Origin: CAUZFZ01 sp963579025
GTDB lineage: Bacteria; Planctomycetota; Planctomycetia; Planctomycetales; Planctomycetaceae
Direction: 5' to 3'
Assembly: GCA_963579025.1 (NCBI GenBank)
Contig: CAUZFZ010000013.1
Span: forward strand, 44,423 to 108,422
Length of the DNA: 64,000 nt
Shown: positions 30,328 through 40,159 of the stretch, in pieces
Layout of the letters: every line of letters begins with the position of its first letter
How positions within the stretch are numbered: position 1 is the first letter of the stretch
Notes under the pieces: generated by a model
What the model was told of the DNA's origin: nothing
What the model saw: only the letters and a program-made list of their open reading frames with translations
Database searches by the model: none
Program-made: the position numbers and the translations under genes

Positions 30328-31535
30328 TCACTCGGGGCGCAGACGGCGACGCCAGGCCGACGGTCGCAAATTCGTCTCGCGCAGGAATGCGTCGCTGAAG
30401 TACTTCTCGGTTGAGAAGCCACTCTGTCGGGCAATGGCAAATCCGTGTCGGCCAGCAATTGGCTCGCCCGGGCGATCTGCACACGAAGGAGTTCCACTTT
30501 CGGAGTTCGGCCGAGCATCTGTCGGAAACGGCGCTCAAACACACTCCTTGACAGCGCCACGTGGCGGACGACGTCGGCAACGTGGATACCTTCGCAGGCG
30601 TGATCGCGAATGTAGCGCACGGCTTCCGCGATGTCGGCGTCGTCGATGGCCAGCATGTCCGACGAATTTCTCGAATGCAGAAGACGCGGGCTCAGGAACA
30701 CCGGTTCTTTGGGAGCAGCGTCGCCGTTCATCAGTTGAGCCAGGACGGCCGCGGCTTCGAATCCGATTCGCTCGCCGCCCGTGTCGATGCTGGTGAGCGG
30801 CGGGTTGGACATCGCACACAGCACTGCATCGTTGTCGACGCCCACGACCGCGACTTCGTCTGGTACCGAAACACCGGCTCGCCGACACGCATCGATTAAC
30901 TGATACGCCCGGGGATCGTGGCACGCCATAATGCCAATCGGCTTCGGTAGTGAATCGACCCACTCGGCCAAAGCGGATTGCTCGGTTTCCCAGTCCAAGG
31001 CACCGAAATCGACTGCGGGAAAACCGCCGGAATCTGACCGGCCGTCCATCGCGGAACTGTCTCCGGCGAGTCGACGGGCGTATTCGACACATGCGAATCC
31101 CGCCTGCTCGCAGTGTTGAACAAAGTGCATGCGTCTCAGGTCGAGCGTTCGCATTTCACCGGCTGGAACACCGCAGAAACCAAACTGACGCAAACCGCGC
31201 TGACGCAGGTGATCAAACGCCAGTTTCGTGACCTCGTCATTGTCTGCCCCAATAAATGGCAGACCGAGGTCAGGGAGTCTGCCCCGCAGATCAAGAGCGG
31301 GCAGGCCCGTCGCCAGCACGGCGTCCGCCATCCGCTGGTCATCAATGCGAGCCAGAATCCCATCACCGTCCCACTGGCTCAGCCACGCGGGCGGAGCCGC
31401 GTCCGATCCGCGCGGTTCGAAGTACATCGACCAGGGGCCGTGCAGTCGGCTGTATCGCGCCACGCCCTCGATCAGGCCGCGCCCGAAGGAACGCGACGAC
31501 TCGATCAGAACGGCGACCTTAGGGATGCGATTCAT
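30328..31535 (-). pseudogene. XylR-type AraC regulator, frameshifted in its HTH domain
   Basis: The first 365 residues are a LacI/ribose-binding-like sensor (VAVLIESSRSFGRGLIEGVARY...) joined to the first helix-turn-helix of an AraC DNA-binding domain (HVADVVRHVALSRSVFERRFRQMLGRTP). Near 30430-30440 the frame changes: the original frame runs on as non-family sequence to 30291, whereas the shifted frame reads IARQSGFSTEKYFSDAF...RRRLRPE and stops at 30328, exactly the expected second HTH and C-terminus. About ten bases appear lost relative to the family. XylR-type proteins sense sugars such as xylose and regulate catabolic genes; the adjacent enolase-superfamily enzyme is a plausible former target. 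Either inactive or a sequencing error. Confidence 0.8.
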
Positions 31536-31574
31536 AACAACGGCGTGACCGGGCGATAACCGACACGATTGTAC

Positions 31575-32657
31575 TCACAGCGACTTCGAATAGTGCTTGA
31601 GCTTCTGGAGGTCACCTGCAACGCCAAGCCCCGGTTTGTCGGGAACTCGAATGCGGCCGTTGACGATCGGCAGCGGTTCGACCGTGATGTCATCAACCAG
31701 TCCGTAGTAGGTGCTGTCATTTGCCAGCGTGTAAGACGGTCCCGATGCGGCCACGTGGACCATCGCCGCGGTCTTCATTCCCAGGTCGTGCCCGCAGTGC
31801 ATGATGCACGGGATGCCCGCCGCCTCGCACAGGTGACCGATCTTCACGCAGGGCAGAATGCCGCCCGCAATATGCGTATCGGGCAGCAGGTGTGAAGCCG
31901 CGTCGGCCTTGAGGATTTCCATCACACTGGCCGGATCGACAACGCTCTCGTTCAGGGCGATTGGTGTCGTGGTCTGCTGCCGCAGCCAATGGGCGTCGGC
32001 GAGCGGTTCGGCTGGAATGGGCTGCTCGAAGTACTGGAGACTGAATGGTTCCAACCGTCGCGCCAGGTCCGCGGCCTGTTGCGGCGAGTAGTTACGGTTC
32101 GGATCGAGACGGAGCTTAAGGCGGTCGCCGACGGCGTCGTAGACACCGCGCGCCATTTCAAAGTCTTCGTCCGCGTCGGAACCGGCTTTTGTCTTTAGAG
32201 TCGTGTAGCCCTGCTCAACGTACATTGACGCAATCTCACCAGCGCGAGCATACGTCTGAATGCCCATGCAGGCGGCCAGCTCGACTTCTTCCCGAATGAC
32301 TCCGCCAAGCAGGACTGCAACCGGAACACCGGCCGCCTTGCCGGCGATGTCCCACATGGCCAGTTCGAGGCCGGACTTTAGCCGTGTCTCCAGCGGACAG
32401 GTTTGATGAAACACCGAGATATTCAGTGGATCGCGACCCGTCATCCACTCGGAAGCATTCTTCTGCATCTGCCCGAGATCAACACCCGGCAGGAAATTCA
32501 GGTTGTATTCGCCCCAGCCCGTCAGGCCTTCGTCCGTCTCCAGACGCACGATGCCTTTGGTTGTTGTCGAACTGGTGCGAGCGTGTGAGCGATACGGTGC
32601 GACCGGTTCCTTCTGAGGAACTTCGACCAGCCAGATGGTGACTGTTGAGACCTGCAT
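31575..32657 (-). CDS. Enolase-superfamily enzyme (mandelate racemase / muconate lactonizing group)
   Basis: 360 residues with the N-terminal capping domain (about 1-125) and a TIM barrel. Seen: the KxK acid/base motif in TLKTKAG (about 160), metal ligands in RLDPNRN and YFEQPIP, the third ligand region NESVVD, and a C-terminal MHCGHDLG with a candidate His. This fits sugar-acid dehydratases or cycloisomerases of the superfamily; the exact substrate is unknown. The adjacent XylR-type regulator lies 39 bp upstream of the stop on the same strand order and suggests a sugar-acid pathway. Confidence 0.85.
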   Translation of the reverse strand: MQVSTVTIWLVEVPQKEPVAPYRSHARTSSTTTKGIVRLETDEGLTGWGEYNLNFLPGVDLGQMQKNASEWMTGRDPLNISVFHQTCPLETRLKSGLELAMWDIAGKAAGVPVAVLLGGVIREEVELAACMGIQTYARAGEIASMYVEQGYTTLKTKAGSDADEDFEMARGVYDAVGDRLKLRLDPNRNYSPQQAADLARRLEPFSLQYFEQPIPAEPLADAHWLRQQTTTPIALNESVVDPASVMEILKADAASHLLPDTHIAGGILPCVKIGHLCEAAGIPCIMHCGHDLGMKTAAMVHVAASGPSYTLANDSTYYGLVDDITVEPLPIVNGRIRVPDKPGLGVAGDLQKLKHYSKSL

Positions 32658-32730
32658 GCTGGTGCCTTTCGGTGCGGACGCGAGACGTGTTTATTGTGAC
32701 CGTCAGACATAAGGATCGTTCGATCAACAA

Positions 32731-32786
32731 GTGTCGCCTTTCGCTCCGCGAAAGTGCGTTCTTTCGCGGAGCGAAAGACGACAATG
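32731..32786. repeat. 56-bp palindromic repeat, copy 1
   Basis: The arms CTTTCGCTCCGCGAAAG and CTTTCGCGGAGCGAAAG make a nested palindrome. The whole 56 bp is an exact reverse-complement copy of 35226-35281, so two inverted copies enclose the kinase-phosphatase gene. Confidence 0.9.
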
Positions 32787-32856
32787 TGACACTTAATTCA
32801 AGGACGATGCTAACGCACCGGAGGCTTCCGGTGGCAGGACGATGCAGTCGACCGGC

Positions 32857-35157
32857 TCACGTCATTTCGCAGGCGAGGATGGCGACGTCGTCGGTAACCG
32901 GAGCTGTCCCTCTCCACTGATTCACGTCACTCATGACTTCGCCGATGGCTTTGTCGATCTCCAGATTGTTGACGCGGTTAACTGCGTCCAGCAGGCGATC
33001 ACCACCAAATTTCTCGGACTCGCCGTTCGTCATGTCCGTCAGCCCGTCGGAGTACATCACCAGCCGATCACCGGGTGCAAGCACAATCGTCTGCTGACTG
33101 AATTCCTGCTCGCCCTGAACCAGCCCGATGGGCATGCCGTCGAGTTCCACCAGACACGATGTCGCTCCTGACTGCTGGAAGACCAGCGGCGGATGTCCGG
33201 CGCTCGAGTAGCTGAACTCACGAGTCTCCAGATCGAGTACGCCGTACAGAAGACTGAAGAACTGACCCGCTTCCTGAGTTCGCGCAAACCGTTCATGGAG
33301 TCGCAGGGCGACATCGGCCGGTTCAAGGATAATGGCCTCGCCACTTTGCTCGTCACGCTCAACCAGCAGGGATGTTGCGTCAAGCGGAGGCGACATGAAC
33401 CGGCATAGCGTGGTGGCCGTCAACGACGCCGGTACACCCGCGCCACTGACTTCCAGCAGGTACAGGCCAAGACGCGTGTCATCGAGTACCACGACGTTCA
33501 GCATGTCACCGCCGAGTTCCTCGCACGGCTGGTATTCCCAAGCGAATCGGCACTCGGCGACTTGGGGTAAGGCGTTGGGCAGAAACGATCGCTGAATCCG
33601 AGCGGCCGCTTCAAGACTCCGCTTCATGCGGCGGTTTGTCTCGCCCAGTTCACGATTCAGCGTAGTGATGCGCTGAGCCGCACGCAGACGGACATTGAGT
33701 TCGTCGCGGTGAAACGGTTTGGCCAGAAAATCATCGGCTCCAGCACCCATACCGGCGACAATATCATGCTTTTCTGCTTTGGCCGTGAGCATGATGACGT
33801 ACACGTAATCGGCATCGCTGCTGCGGCCTCGAATCTTCTGCACAAGCTCCAGGCCATCCATGTTCGGCATCATCCAGTCGGTAATGACAATGACGAATTT
33901 TCCCTCCTGGAACAGTTGCCATGCCTGTTCGCCGTCCTCGGCCGCAGTCACCTGGTGACCCCACTTCTCGAGGTCCTTCTGCAGTTTGAAGCGTGTCAGT
34001 TCGTGATCCTCAGCGATCAGGATCTTCAACCCGGTGGTGCGGGAAGATTTTTCTTCTTCCTTCTGTTTGACAATCCGCACGGATCGGCTGACCCGTGTGG
34101 CCGGGCGGCTGGCTTTGACCGTGGGCTGGCTGACTCGCAATGTCGGTTGCGATGCGACATTGATTGAAACCGAACTCTGTTCGGGCGCGGTCTGAGCCGC
34201 GAGCAGTGCCCGCAATTCCTCGGCAAAGTCACGGGCAGTGGTGTAACGGTCGGAAATCTGCCGGGCCATCGCTTTCAGACAGATGCGTTCCAGATCGCGC
34301 GGAATATCGGTGGCAAACTGCCGGAACGGCTGAGCGTCGTCTTCGATGACTTTCACCAGAAGTGCGGAAATACTCGGCGCCGAGAAAGGCAATCGTCCGC
34401 TGAGCATGCGATACAGGATGACGCCCAGCGCATAGATGTCCGTCCGTCCGTCAATACGATGTCCTTCGCCGCGTGCCTGCTCGGGGGACATGTAATTCGG
34501 TGTGCCGACGATGTTCCCGCGATCTTCGGCCGTGCGTTCATTGACGGCCAGTCCGAAGTCGACCAGTACCGGCAATGTCTCTCCCGCGCGCTGGACAACC
34601 AGAATATTTCCCGGTTTCACATCACGGTGAATGGTGTTCAGGGCATGCGCTTCCGCGAGAGCCTCGGCAACCGACGCGACGATTCTCACGCATTCCGGCC
34701 ACTCAGGTTTGTTGTCAGCGAGCCAGTGGTTGAGATCGGGGCCATCAAGATAGTCGGACACGATGAAACACGTTCCGTCATCCACGCAAACGTCGTGGAC
34801 GGTGACAATTCCAGGATGATTCAACTGAGCGATGTGGCGGGCTTCTTCGAGGAACTCCTCCTCGATGTTGATGCCGTCAGCGTCGTCCGCGGTCAGGATC
34901 GGAACTTTGATCGCTACCTGTCGCTGCAACTGACTGTCGTAGCCGAGATAAACGGCACCGAACCCGCCTCGACCAAGCAAATCACGAATTTCGTATCGGC
35001 CGACCTTCTGCGGGAGAGTCAGATCAAAGTCTGGAACAGGGCCCGGGACGGAGCCCGTCAGCTTGCCCGGTCCCGAAAACGAAACGGTTTCCCCGAAGCG
35101 GTTCAAAATGAACGTCGCGTCGAGATTCTTGTCCGGTTGTCCGTCTTTAAGTGCCAT
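32857..35157 (-). CDS. Ser/Thr kinase - receiver - PP2C (RsbU-like) phosphatase fusion
   Basis: 766 residues, cytoplasmic, no transmembrane segment. A Hanks-type kinase spans about 53-325: glycine loop GRGGFGAVY, VAIK lysine, catalytic HRDVKPGN, VDFGLA and GTPNYMSPEQA. A CheY-like receiver follows at about 380-500 (ILIAEDHE, Asp in VITDWMMP, Lys in LAKPFHRDE). A SpoIIE/RsbU-type PP2C phosphatase ends the protein (EELGGDM, VSGAGVPASL, YSDGLTDMTN). So one chain could phosphorylate, receive a phospho-signal and dephosphorylate, the logic of partner-switching control. ATG 35157 follows a G-rich site; the GTG seven codons upstream is weaker. Exact 56-bp inverted repeats flank the gene. Confidence 0.93.
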   Translation of the reverse strand: MALKDGQPDKNLDATFILNRFGETVSFSGPGKLTGSVPGPVPDFDLTLPQKVGRYEIRDLLGRGGFGAVYLGYDSQLQRQVAIKVPILTADDADGINIEEEFLEEARHIAQLNHPGIVTVHDVCVDDGTCFIVSDYLDGPDLNHWLADNKPEWPECVRIVASVAEALAEAHALNTIHRDVKPGNILVVQRAGETLPVLVDFGLAVNERTAEDRGNIVGTPNYMSPEQARGEGHRIDGRTDIYALGVILYRMLSGRLPFSAPSISALLVKVIEDDAQPFRQFATDIPRDLERICLKAMARQISDRYTTARDFAEELRALLAAQTAPEQSSVSINVASQPTLRVSQPTVKASRPATRVSRSVRIVKQKEEEKSSRTTGLKILIAEDHELTRFKLQKDLEKWGHQVTAAEDGEQAWQLFQEGKFVIVITDWMMPNMDGLELVQKIRGRSSDADYVYVIMLTAKAEKHDIVAGMGAGADDFLAKPFHRDELNVRLRAAQRITTLNRELGETNRRMKRSLEAAARIQRSFLPNALPQVAECRFAWEYQPCEELGGDMLNVVVLDDTRLGLYLLEVSGAGVPASLTATTLCRFMSPPLDATSLLVERDEQSGEAIILEPADVALRLHERFARTQEAGQFFSLLYGVLDLETREFSYSSAGHPPLVFQQSGATSCLVELDGMPIGLVQGEQEFSQQTIVLAPGDRLVMYSDGLTDMTNGESEKFGGDRLLDAVNRVNNLEIDKAIGEVMSDVNQWRGTAPVTDDVAILACEMT

Positions 35158-35225
35158 CAGTTTTTGCCCTTGCCCCACAGGCTGCGACAGAAGTCGGTCA
35201 GGACCAGCGAATCAATATCTGGCGC

Positions 35226-35281
35226 CATTGTCGTCTTTCGCTCCGCGAAAGAACGCACTTTCGCGGAGCGAAAGGCGACAC
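35226..35281. repeat. 56-bp palindromic repeat, copy 2
   Basis: The exact reverse complement of 32731-32786, located just upstream of the kinase-phosphatase gene start. The perfect identity over 56 bp points to a recent copy event or to gene conversion. Confidence 0.9.
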
Positions 35282-35428
35282 TGATTGATTCTCCAGTCCT
35301 CACATTCTGGCGATTCACGAATTCTGTCGCGTTCCGCCTCCACGCGTCAAAACAGCCGGACGGATTCGTTCGCTGATCGACGGTCGTACCGTCGCCGATC
35401 ACTCCACGCCGACATTTCCTCGAAGCCT

Positions 35429-37820
35429 CTAACTTGCTTCCCGAATCAGCTTCTCGAGCGCTTCACGCAGTCGTTCCAACTCTCTCTCCAGTCGTGCGAA
35501 CACCGCCTCAGCGCCGGTCGAGTCTCCATTGCTGCCCATCTTCTCCAACTCGTATGCCGCCTCAAACGATGCCCTGGCAAAGAAGTTTCCAACCCCGCCT
35601 TTCAGCGCGTGTGCTTCGGCATTGAGCGTATCGCAGTCGCCCTTCTCAATCGCTTCACGAATCTTCGGCATCCGCTCCTTCGAGTCGCGCACAAAGATCT
35701 CGAACATCTGCTCCAGCAGTTCGACGTCCTCATCAAGCTCATCCAGCAACCCTTCGGCATCCAGGACTTCCGCTTCGGTCGCGTCGCTATCTGACATACT
35801 GGATTCCTCGTTACCTGTCTCTTCAGTTGGCCCAACCGACAGGAATCGGTCGACGACGACATTCAGCACGCGTTTAACTTCTTTCTTTCGAATCGGCTTG
35901 GAGATGTATTCATCCATGCCGCCCTCGAGGCAGCGTTCTTTATCGCCCTTCATGGCGTGCGCGGTCATCGCCACGATCGGGATGTGCTTCCCGCTGCCCT
36001 GCTCCGACTCGCGGACGGCCGCAGTGGCTGCCATGCCGTCCATCTCCGGCATCTGCACGTCCATCAATACGATGTCGAAATCTTCCTGGGCGAGCTTCTC
36101 GATCGCTTCACGGCCGTTGTTGGCAACAACAACGGTGTGCCCCATCTTGCCAAGCATCGTGCTGGCCGTGATTTGATTGACGGGATTGTCTTCGGCCAGC
36201 AACAGTTTGAGTGAACGATCGGATTCCGCAGGCTCAGCAGTCGCTGTCGGCGCCTGAGCAAACTCTTCTTTGGGGCCGAAGATGTCCGCGATCGCGTCGA
36301 ACAGTGATGACTGCCGGACTGGCTTTGTCAGGTAGGATCGAACATTAAGCTGTTCGGCTCGCGCCCTGTGCTCGGGTGTGGGACCGGAACTGAGGATCAT
36401 GATGTCCAGCGCACCCAAGTCCTCGCGGCTGCGGACCCACTCAATCAGCTCGAAGCCATTCCGCCTGGGCATGAACATGTCGGTCAGCAGCAGCTTGATT
36501 GGCCTGCCGCTGTGAGCCGCTCGCTCCAGCGCCACGATCGCATCATCGACACTGTCGGCAACGGTTGGATTCATCCCCCACAGAGTGACCTGTTCCCGCA
36601 GAATGAAGCAGTTCGTTTCGTTGTCGTCCACAATCAGAACGTCCATGTCTTGCAGGAACTCGCTCGACTTCACACGCTTTTTCGGGTTCTTCTGGATTTT
36701 GAAGCGGGCCGTGAAGTGGAACGTGGTACCCACCCCCGCTTCACTTTCAATTCCAATCTGGCCGTGCATCAGCTCAACGAGCTGTTTCGAGATCGCCAGG
36801 CCAAGGCCGGTTCCACCGTATTCGCGTGTCGTCGACGTATCCGCCTGCTCGAACGCCTGAAACATGCGTCCCTGCTTTTCCTTTGGGATACCGACACCCG
36901 TGTCGTTGACCGCGAACTTCAGCGTGACTTCGTCGTCCGTTTGCTCTTCCAGTCCGACGCGAACAACGATCTCACCCGTGTCCGTGAATTTGATCGCATT
37001 GCCGATCAGGTTGACCATGATCTGTCGCAGTCGACCCGGGTCGCCAATGATGGCGTCGGGGATTTCCGGCTGAACATGGCACGCCAGTTCCAGATTCTTT
37101 GCGTGGGCGCGGAAGGACAGCAGTTCCATGCAGTCGCCCAGATCCTCCCGCAACTGGAAGTCGAAGTCTTCCAGTTCCATTTTCTGGGCTTCGATTTTTG
37201 AGAAGTCCAGGATGTCGTTGATGATGCTCAGGAGCGCTTCGCCTGACGTACGAACGGTTTCCAGATAGCGCCGCTGTTCCAGGTTGAGATCGGTTTCCAT
37301 CGCCAGTTCGGTCATCCCGATGATGCCATTCATCGGAGTGCGGATCTCGTGGCTCATGTTGGCCAGGAATTCGCCCTTGGCACTGTTGGCTTTGTCAGCC
37401 GCGGCTTCCGCCTTCTTGCGTTGGGAGATTTCTCGCTCCAGTTCCTCTGGCGTACGCATCTTCAGGAACTGAGGGATCAACGGCACGAGAGCTACAACAG
37501 TCGCCACGGAAACGGTGGCTGTCAGCGCCTTTACAATCCCCGAGAAGCGATACCACGGTTGCCAGAAGATTGTTGCTTCAATCAGGTGACCGAAGCCGCA
37601 GCACAGGATGAACACCGCGAACAGCCAGAAGATCGGTAGAAACGCACCTGTTCTTCTTGTGGAACGTGAAGTACAGGAGCAGGATCGGAATGGCCATGTA
37701 GCAAGCAAAGATCGTGAAGTCGGACACGATATGCAGCCAGCCATGCGCGTCAGACCAGGTCCCGCAGTTCCAGCGTTGCGGAAAATCGGTCGTGTCAAAC
37801 AGCATCGAGAAGAAGGACAT
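35429..37820 (-). pseudogene. Hybrid histidine kinase with ethylene-receptor-like membrane domain, frameshifted
   Basis: The true N-terminus starts at 37820 (MSFFSMLFDTTDFPQRW), giving a first transmembrane helix ending LLLYFTFHKKN. Near 37645-37655 the frame shifts by one, and the next frame continues GAFLPIFWLFAVFILCCGFGHLIEA, the expected second helix with a Cys/His pattern of the ethylene-receptor-like (three-helix) domain. After that the protein is intact: coiled coil, HisKA (FLANMSHEIRTPMNG), HATPase (NLIGNAIKF, GTGLGLAIS), two receivers (the second with VLMDVQMPEMDG) and a C-terminal Hpt domain (AHALKGGVGNF). In all about 796 codons of BarA-like phosphorelay kinase. The single shift may be sequencing error or a disabling mutation; without it the downstream frame lacks a sensible start. 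Confidence 0.82.
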
Positions 37821-38858
37821 GATTCACCCTGATTCAAATCTCTGCCACAAATTCCCGACATCCGCATGGCCCGTATCAACCTGCCGGTGTCCAACGGACA
37901 CGCTCCGGATATAGCGCCGGGGCTACATATGTTCCAACCTCATTCCGACTAGTCGAACCGTGTATTCGACCTCGTCCGCAGTTTCATCTGCTGAAAGTCA
38001 GATGGAACAACACTTCTAAGAGTATCAGGCAACTGGCGAGATCGCGACAAGTGCCGAAGTGCTCGAACATATGTCCATCCATCCCGAACGCGCCCCGACG
38101 TCTCGCAGCTGATGATTGCGGCGTCATACATCTGCGCTGAATGACGTGACCCAGTCGCGACGTTGGCTGGATCTCGTGCGGCGTGCATTCCAACTGGCAG
38201 CACCACCGCCCCGTCGCGCTCAATTCCGCACGATCTTCACACGTCGTCCACCCCCGTCAGTCTTCCCAGCTTCACGTGTTCGGTCTGTGGAATCACAGAA
38301 TTGTTCCGGCAACATCTGCGACGCTCGCCCAGCCGTCAGAATCGTCACAACACGGCAGATTCGATGTCGTAATCACAATGAATAAAACGAGTTACAAGGT
38401 TCAAGCAGCTATTCGGGACGCGCCGATACCTCACATGGCCCCTGTTGTGCCGGCGATGTGGAATGCCTCCATTTGCCGGTCTGACAGCAACGTGGGATCC
38501 GCTCACTTTCGGGGCCACACCGTTCGTCACTTTTCTCAGCATCACTCACCCTCAACTCAGGTCACTCAATGGGGGACCTGGCGAAGGTCCACCAAAGTCA
38601 GTCGTAGTAACTGTGGTTCCCTGGAAAAGTCGGGGCACGTGCGGTTCGGTCAAGGACAGTCATTGCAGTCACCGAATTCGAGACTTGGACTCGATCAGGA
38701 ACTGCATGACCGATCCGTGACTGTTCGCAGTCCGACATCGACTCCTTGCGGTAAGGACACCGCAACCGACGGACCAGGAATTTCGACGTCTCAGGATCGA
38801 GACGCCTCATCCAACCACAGATGCTCGCACCGACCAACTTTTCGCAAGGAGCAAGGTC
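37821..38858. other. 1.04-kb stretch without a recognisable gene
   Basis: A gene-free gap between the divergent hybrid kinase and the cysteine-rich protein gene. Open frames exist on both strands (the longest, 38183-38920 on the plus strand, runs into the next gene), but their composition is rich in Ser, His, Arg and Thr with no family resemblance. No tRNA or long palindrome is seen. It may hold regulatory sequence, a small RNA or a decayed gene. Confidence 0.4.
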
Positions 38859-40061
38859 ATGAAATGGATCGTCAGTTTAACCGCCCTCGTGGCCACGCTG
38901 GGAACGCACGTCAGCGTTGAGGCTGGGCTGTTCTCTTTTCGTACGACGTGCGGTGCGGATAAGAGCTGCGGTGCTCAGAAAAGCTGTGGAGCCAAGGGCA
39001 CGCAGCCTGAATGCTGCAAGCAGACCATCACGCGTCCGTGTACGCCCGAGGTCTTCAACTACCAGAGGAAGCAGACAGCGGCGATCCCGTCCTGCAAGCC
39101 AAACGACTGTTGTCCGTCGGCACCAGCAGGCTGCTCGCCGACCGCGAAGCCCTGCACTCCGGCCGGCGATGCTGCAAGTGCCGATTGTGCTGCACCCGGT
39201 GCCGCGGCCTGCGCTCCGGGCGCTGCCTGTGGTGCTGCTGCAGGTAAGTGCGGCGCGGACGCGTCAGATGGATGCGGAGCGGGAGCATGCTGCAAAGATG
39301 GCTGCTGTGCCGATGACGCATGTGCCATTGCCGAGCTGATCTTCGAGTCCCAGACGGCGTGTTACGCCAAAGACCGGGCGCGAGCCATCGACCGGCTGGG
39401 CGATCGTTACAGTTGCAAGTGCAGCCCCGAGATCATGGCAGCATTCGTTTACTCGCTGAACGACACCGACGAGCGTGTTCGAGCGGAAGCGGCAGACGAG
39501 ATTGGCGATCAGGTTCGCAAGCACGGTTGCTGCTGCATGACCGACCGGGCACTGGAAGCGCTGAAGATTGCTCTGGCCGATTGTGACCCTCACGTCAGCA
39601 GGCAGGCCGAAGAAGCTTTGAAGGTGTGCGGATACTGCGTCGAGGACCACTGCAGTCCGAAATGCGGTGTGAGTTTGCCGAGTTGTGGTTCGAACTTCCT
39701 CTCCGGTCTGCTGGCGAAGTGCAAATCCAGTTGCGCACCGAAGTGTGGAGCAGATGCCGCGGCCGAGTGTGGTGCCAAGGGCTCGGACAAGTGCTGCCCA
39801 CCGTCTGGTGCGGCCTGCACGCCCGGCTGCCAGGCTCCTGAAGCTGCGGCTGGAAGCGGGGAAGCTGAGCCGAGTCCAAGTGCCGCAGATGCTCCCGCTC
39901 CCGCGAAAGAAGCGGCTCCAAAGGCCGCACCTGCTCCTCCGAAGGAAGCACCCGCTCCCCCGCCAGAAGCAGCACCCAAAAAAGCGGCCGACGACAAGAC
40001 GGCCAGCACGAGCCGACCACGCAGCGTCCTGACGCGGCTGTTTGGACTGGTGAAGAAGTAA
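38859..40061 (+). CDS. Secreted cysteine-rich protein with HEAT-like repeats
   Basis: 400 residues: signal peptide (MKWIVSLTALVATLGTHVSVEA), then a region with 41 cysteines in total, many in CGA(D/K) and CC units. At about 155-255 alpha-helical HEAT-like repeats read AIDRLGDRYSCKCSPEIMAAFVYSL and VRAEAADEIGDQV. A proline/alanine/lysine-rich low-complexity tail (about 330-385) ends in a basic, partly hydrophobic tip (RSVLTRLFGLVKK). Such Cys-rich secreted proteins are typical of planctomycete cell envelopes, where disulphide cross-linking is proposed. AAGGAG precedes the ATG and a strong terminator follows, so it is probably a well-expressed single-gene unit. Confidence 0.82.
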   Translation: MKWIVSLTALVATLGTHVSVEAGLFSFRTTCGADKSCGAQKSCGAKGTQPECCKQTITRPCTPEVFNYQRKQTAAIPSCKPNDCCPSAPAGCSPTAKPCTPAGDAASADCAAPGAAACAPGAACGAAAGKCGADASDGCGAGACCKDGCCADDACAIAELIFESQTACYAKDRARAIDRLGDRYSCKCSPEIMAAFVYSLNDTDERVRAEAADEIGDQVRKHGCCCMTDRALEALKIALADCDPHVSRQAEEALKVCGYCVEDHCSPKCGVSLPSCGSNFLSGLLAKCKSSCAPKCGADAAAECGAKGSDKCCPPSGAACTPGCQAPEAAAGSGEAEPSPSAADAPAPAKEAAPKAAPAPPKEAPAPPPEAAPKKAADDKTASTSRPRSVLTRLFGLVKK

Positions 40062-40094
40062 ACCTGTTGAGTGGTTAAGTCGCGCTCATCTCGT

Positions 40095-40124
40095 GGCCCC
40101 GGTCTTCGGACCGGGGCCTTTTTT
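40095..40124 (+). terminator. Strong intrinsic terminator
   Basis: The stem GGCCCCGGTC / GACCGGGGCC with a TTCG tetraloop is followed by six T. It lies 35 bp after the cysteine-rich gene. Confidence 0.93.
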
Positions 40125-40159
40125 GTCGTTTCAGTCCATGTTTGGAATGGTCCTGGACA

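Noticed and set aside
38183..38920. A 245-codon plus-strand frame in the 1-kb gap
   Set aside because: Composition is unlike real proteins, and it overlaps the start and signal peptide of the cysteine-rich gene in another frame.
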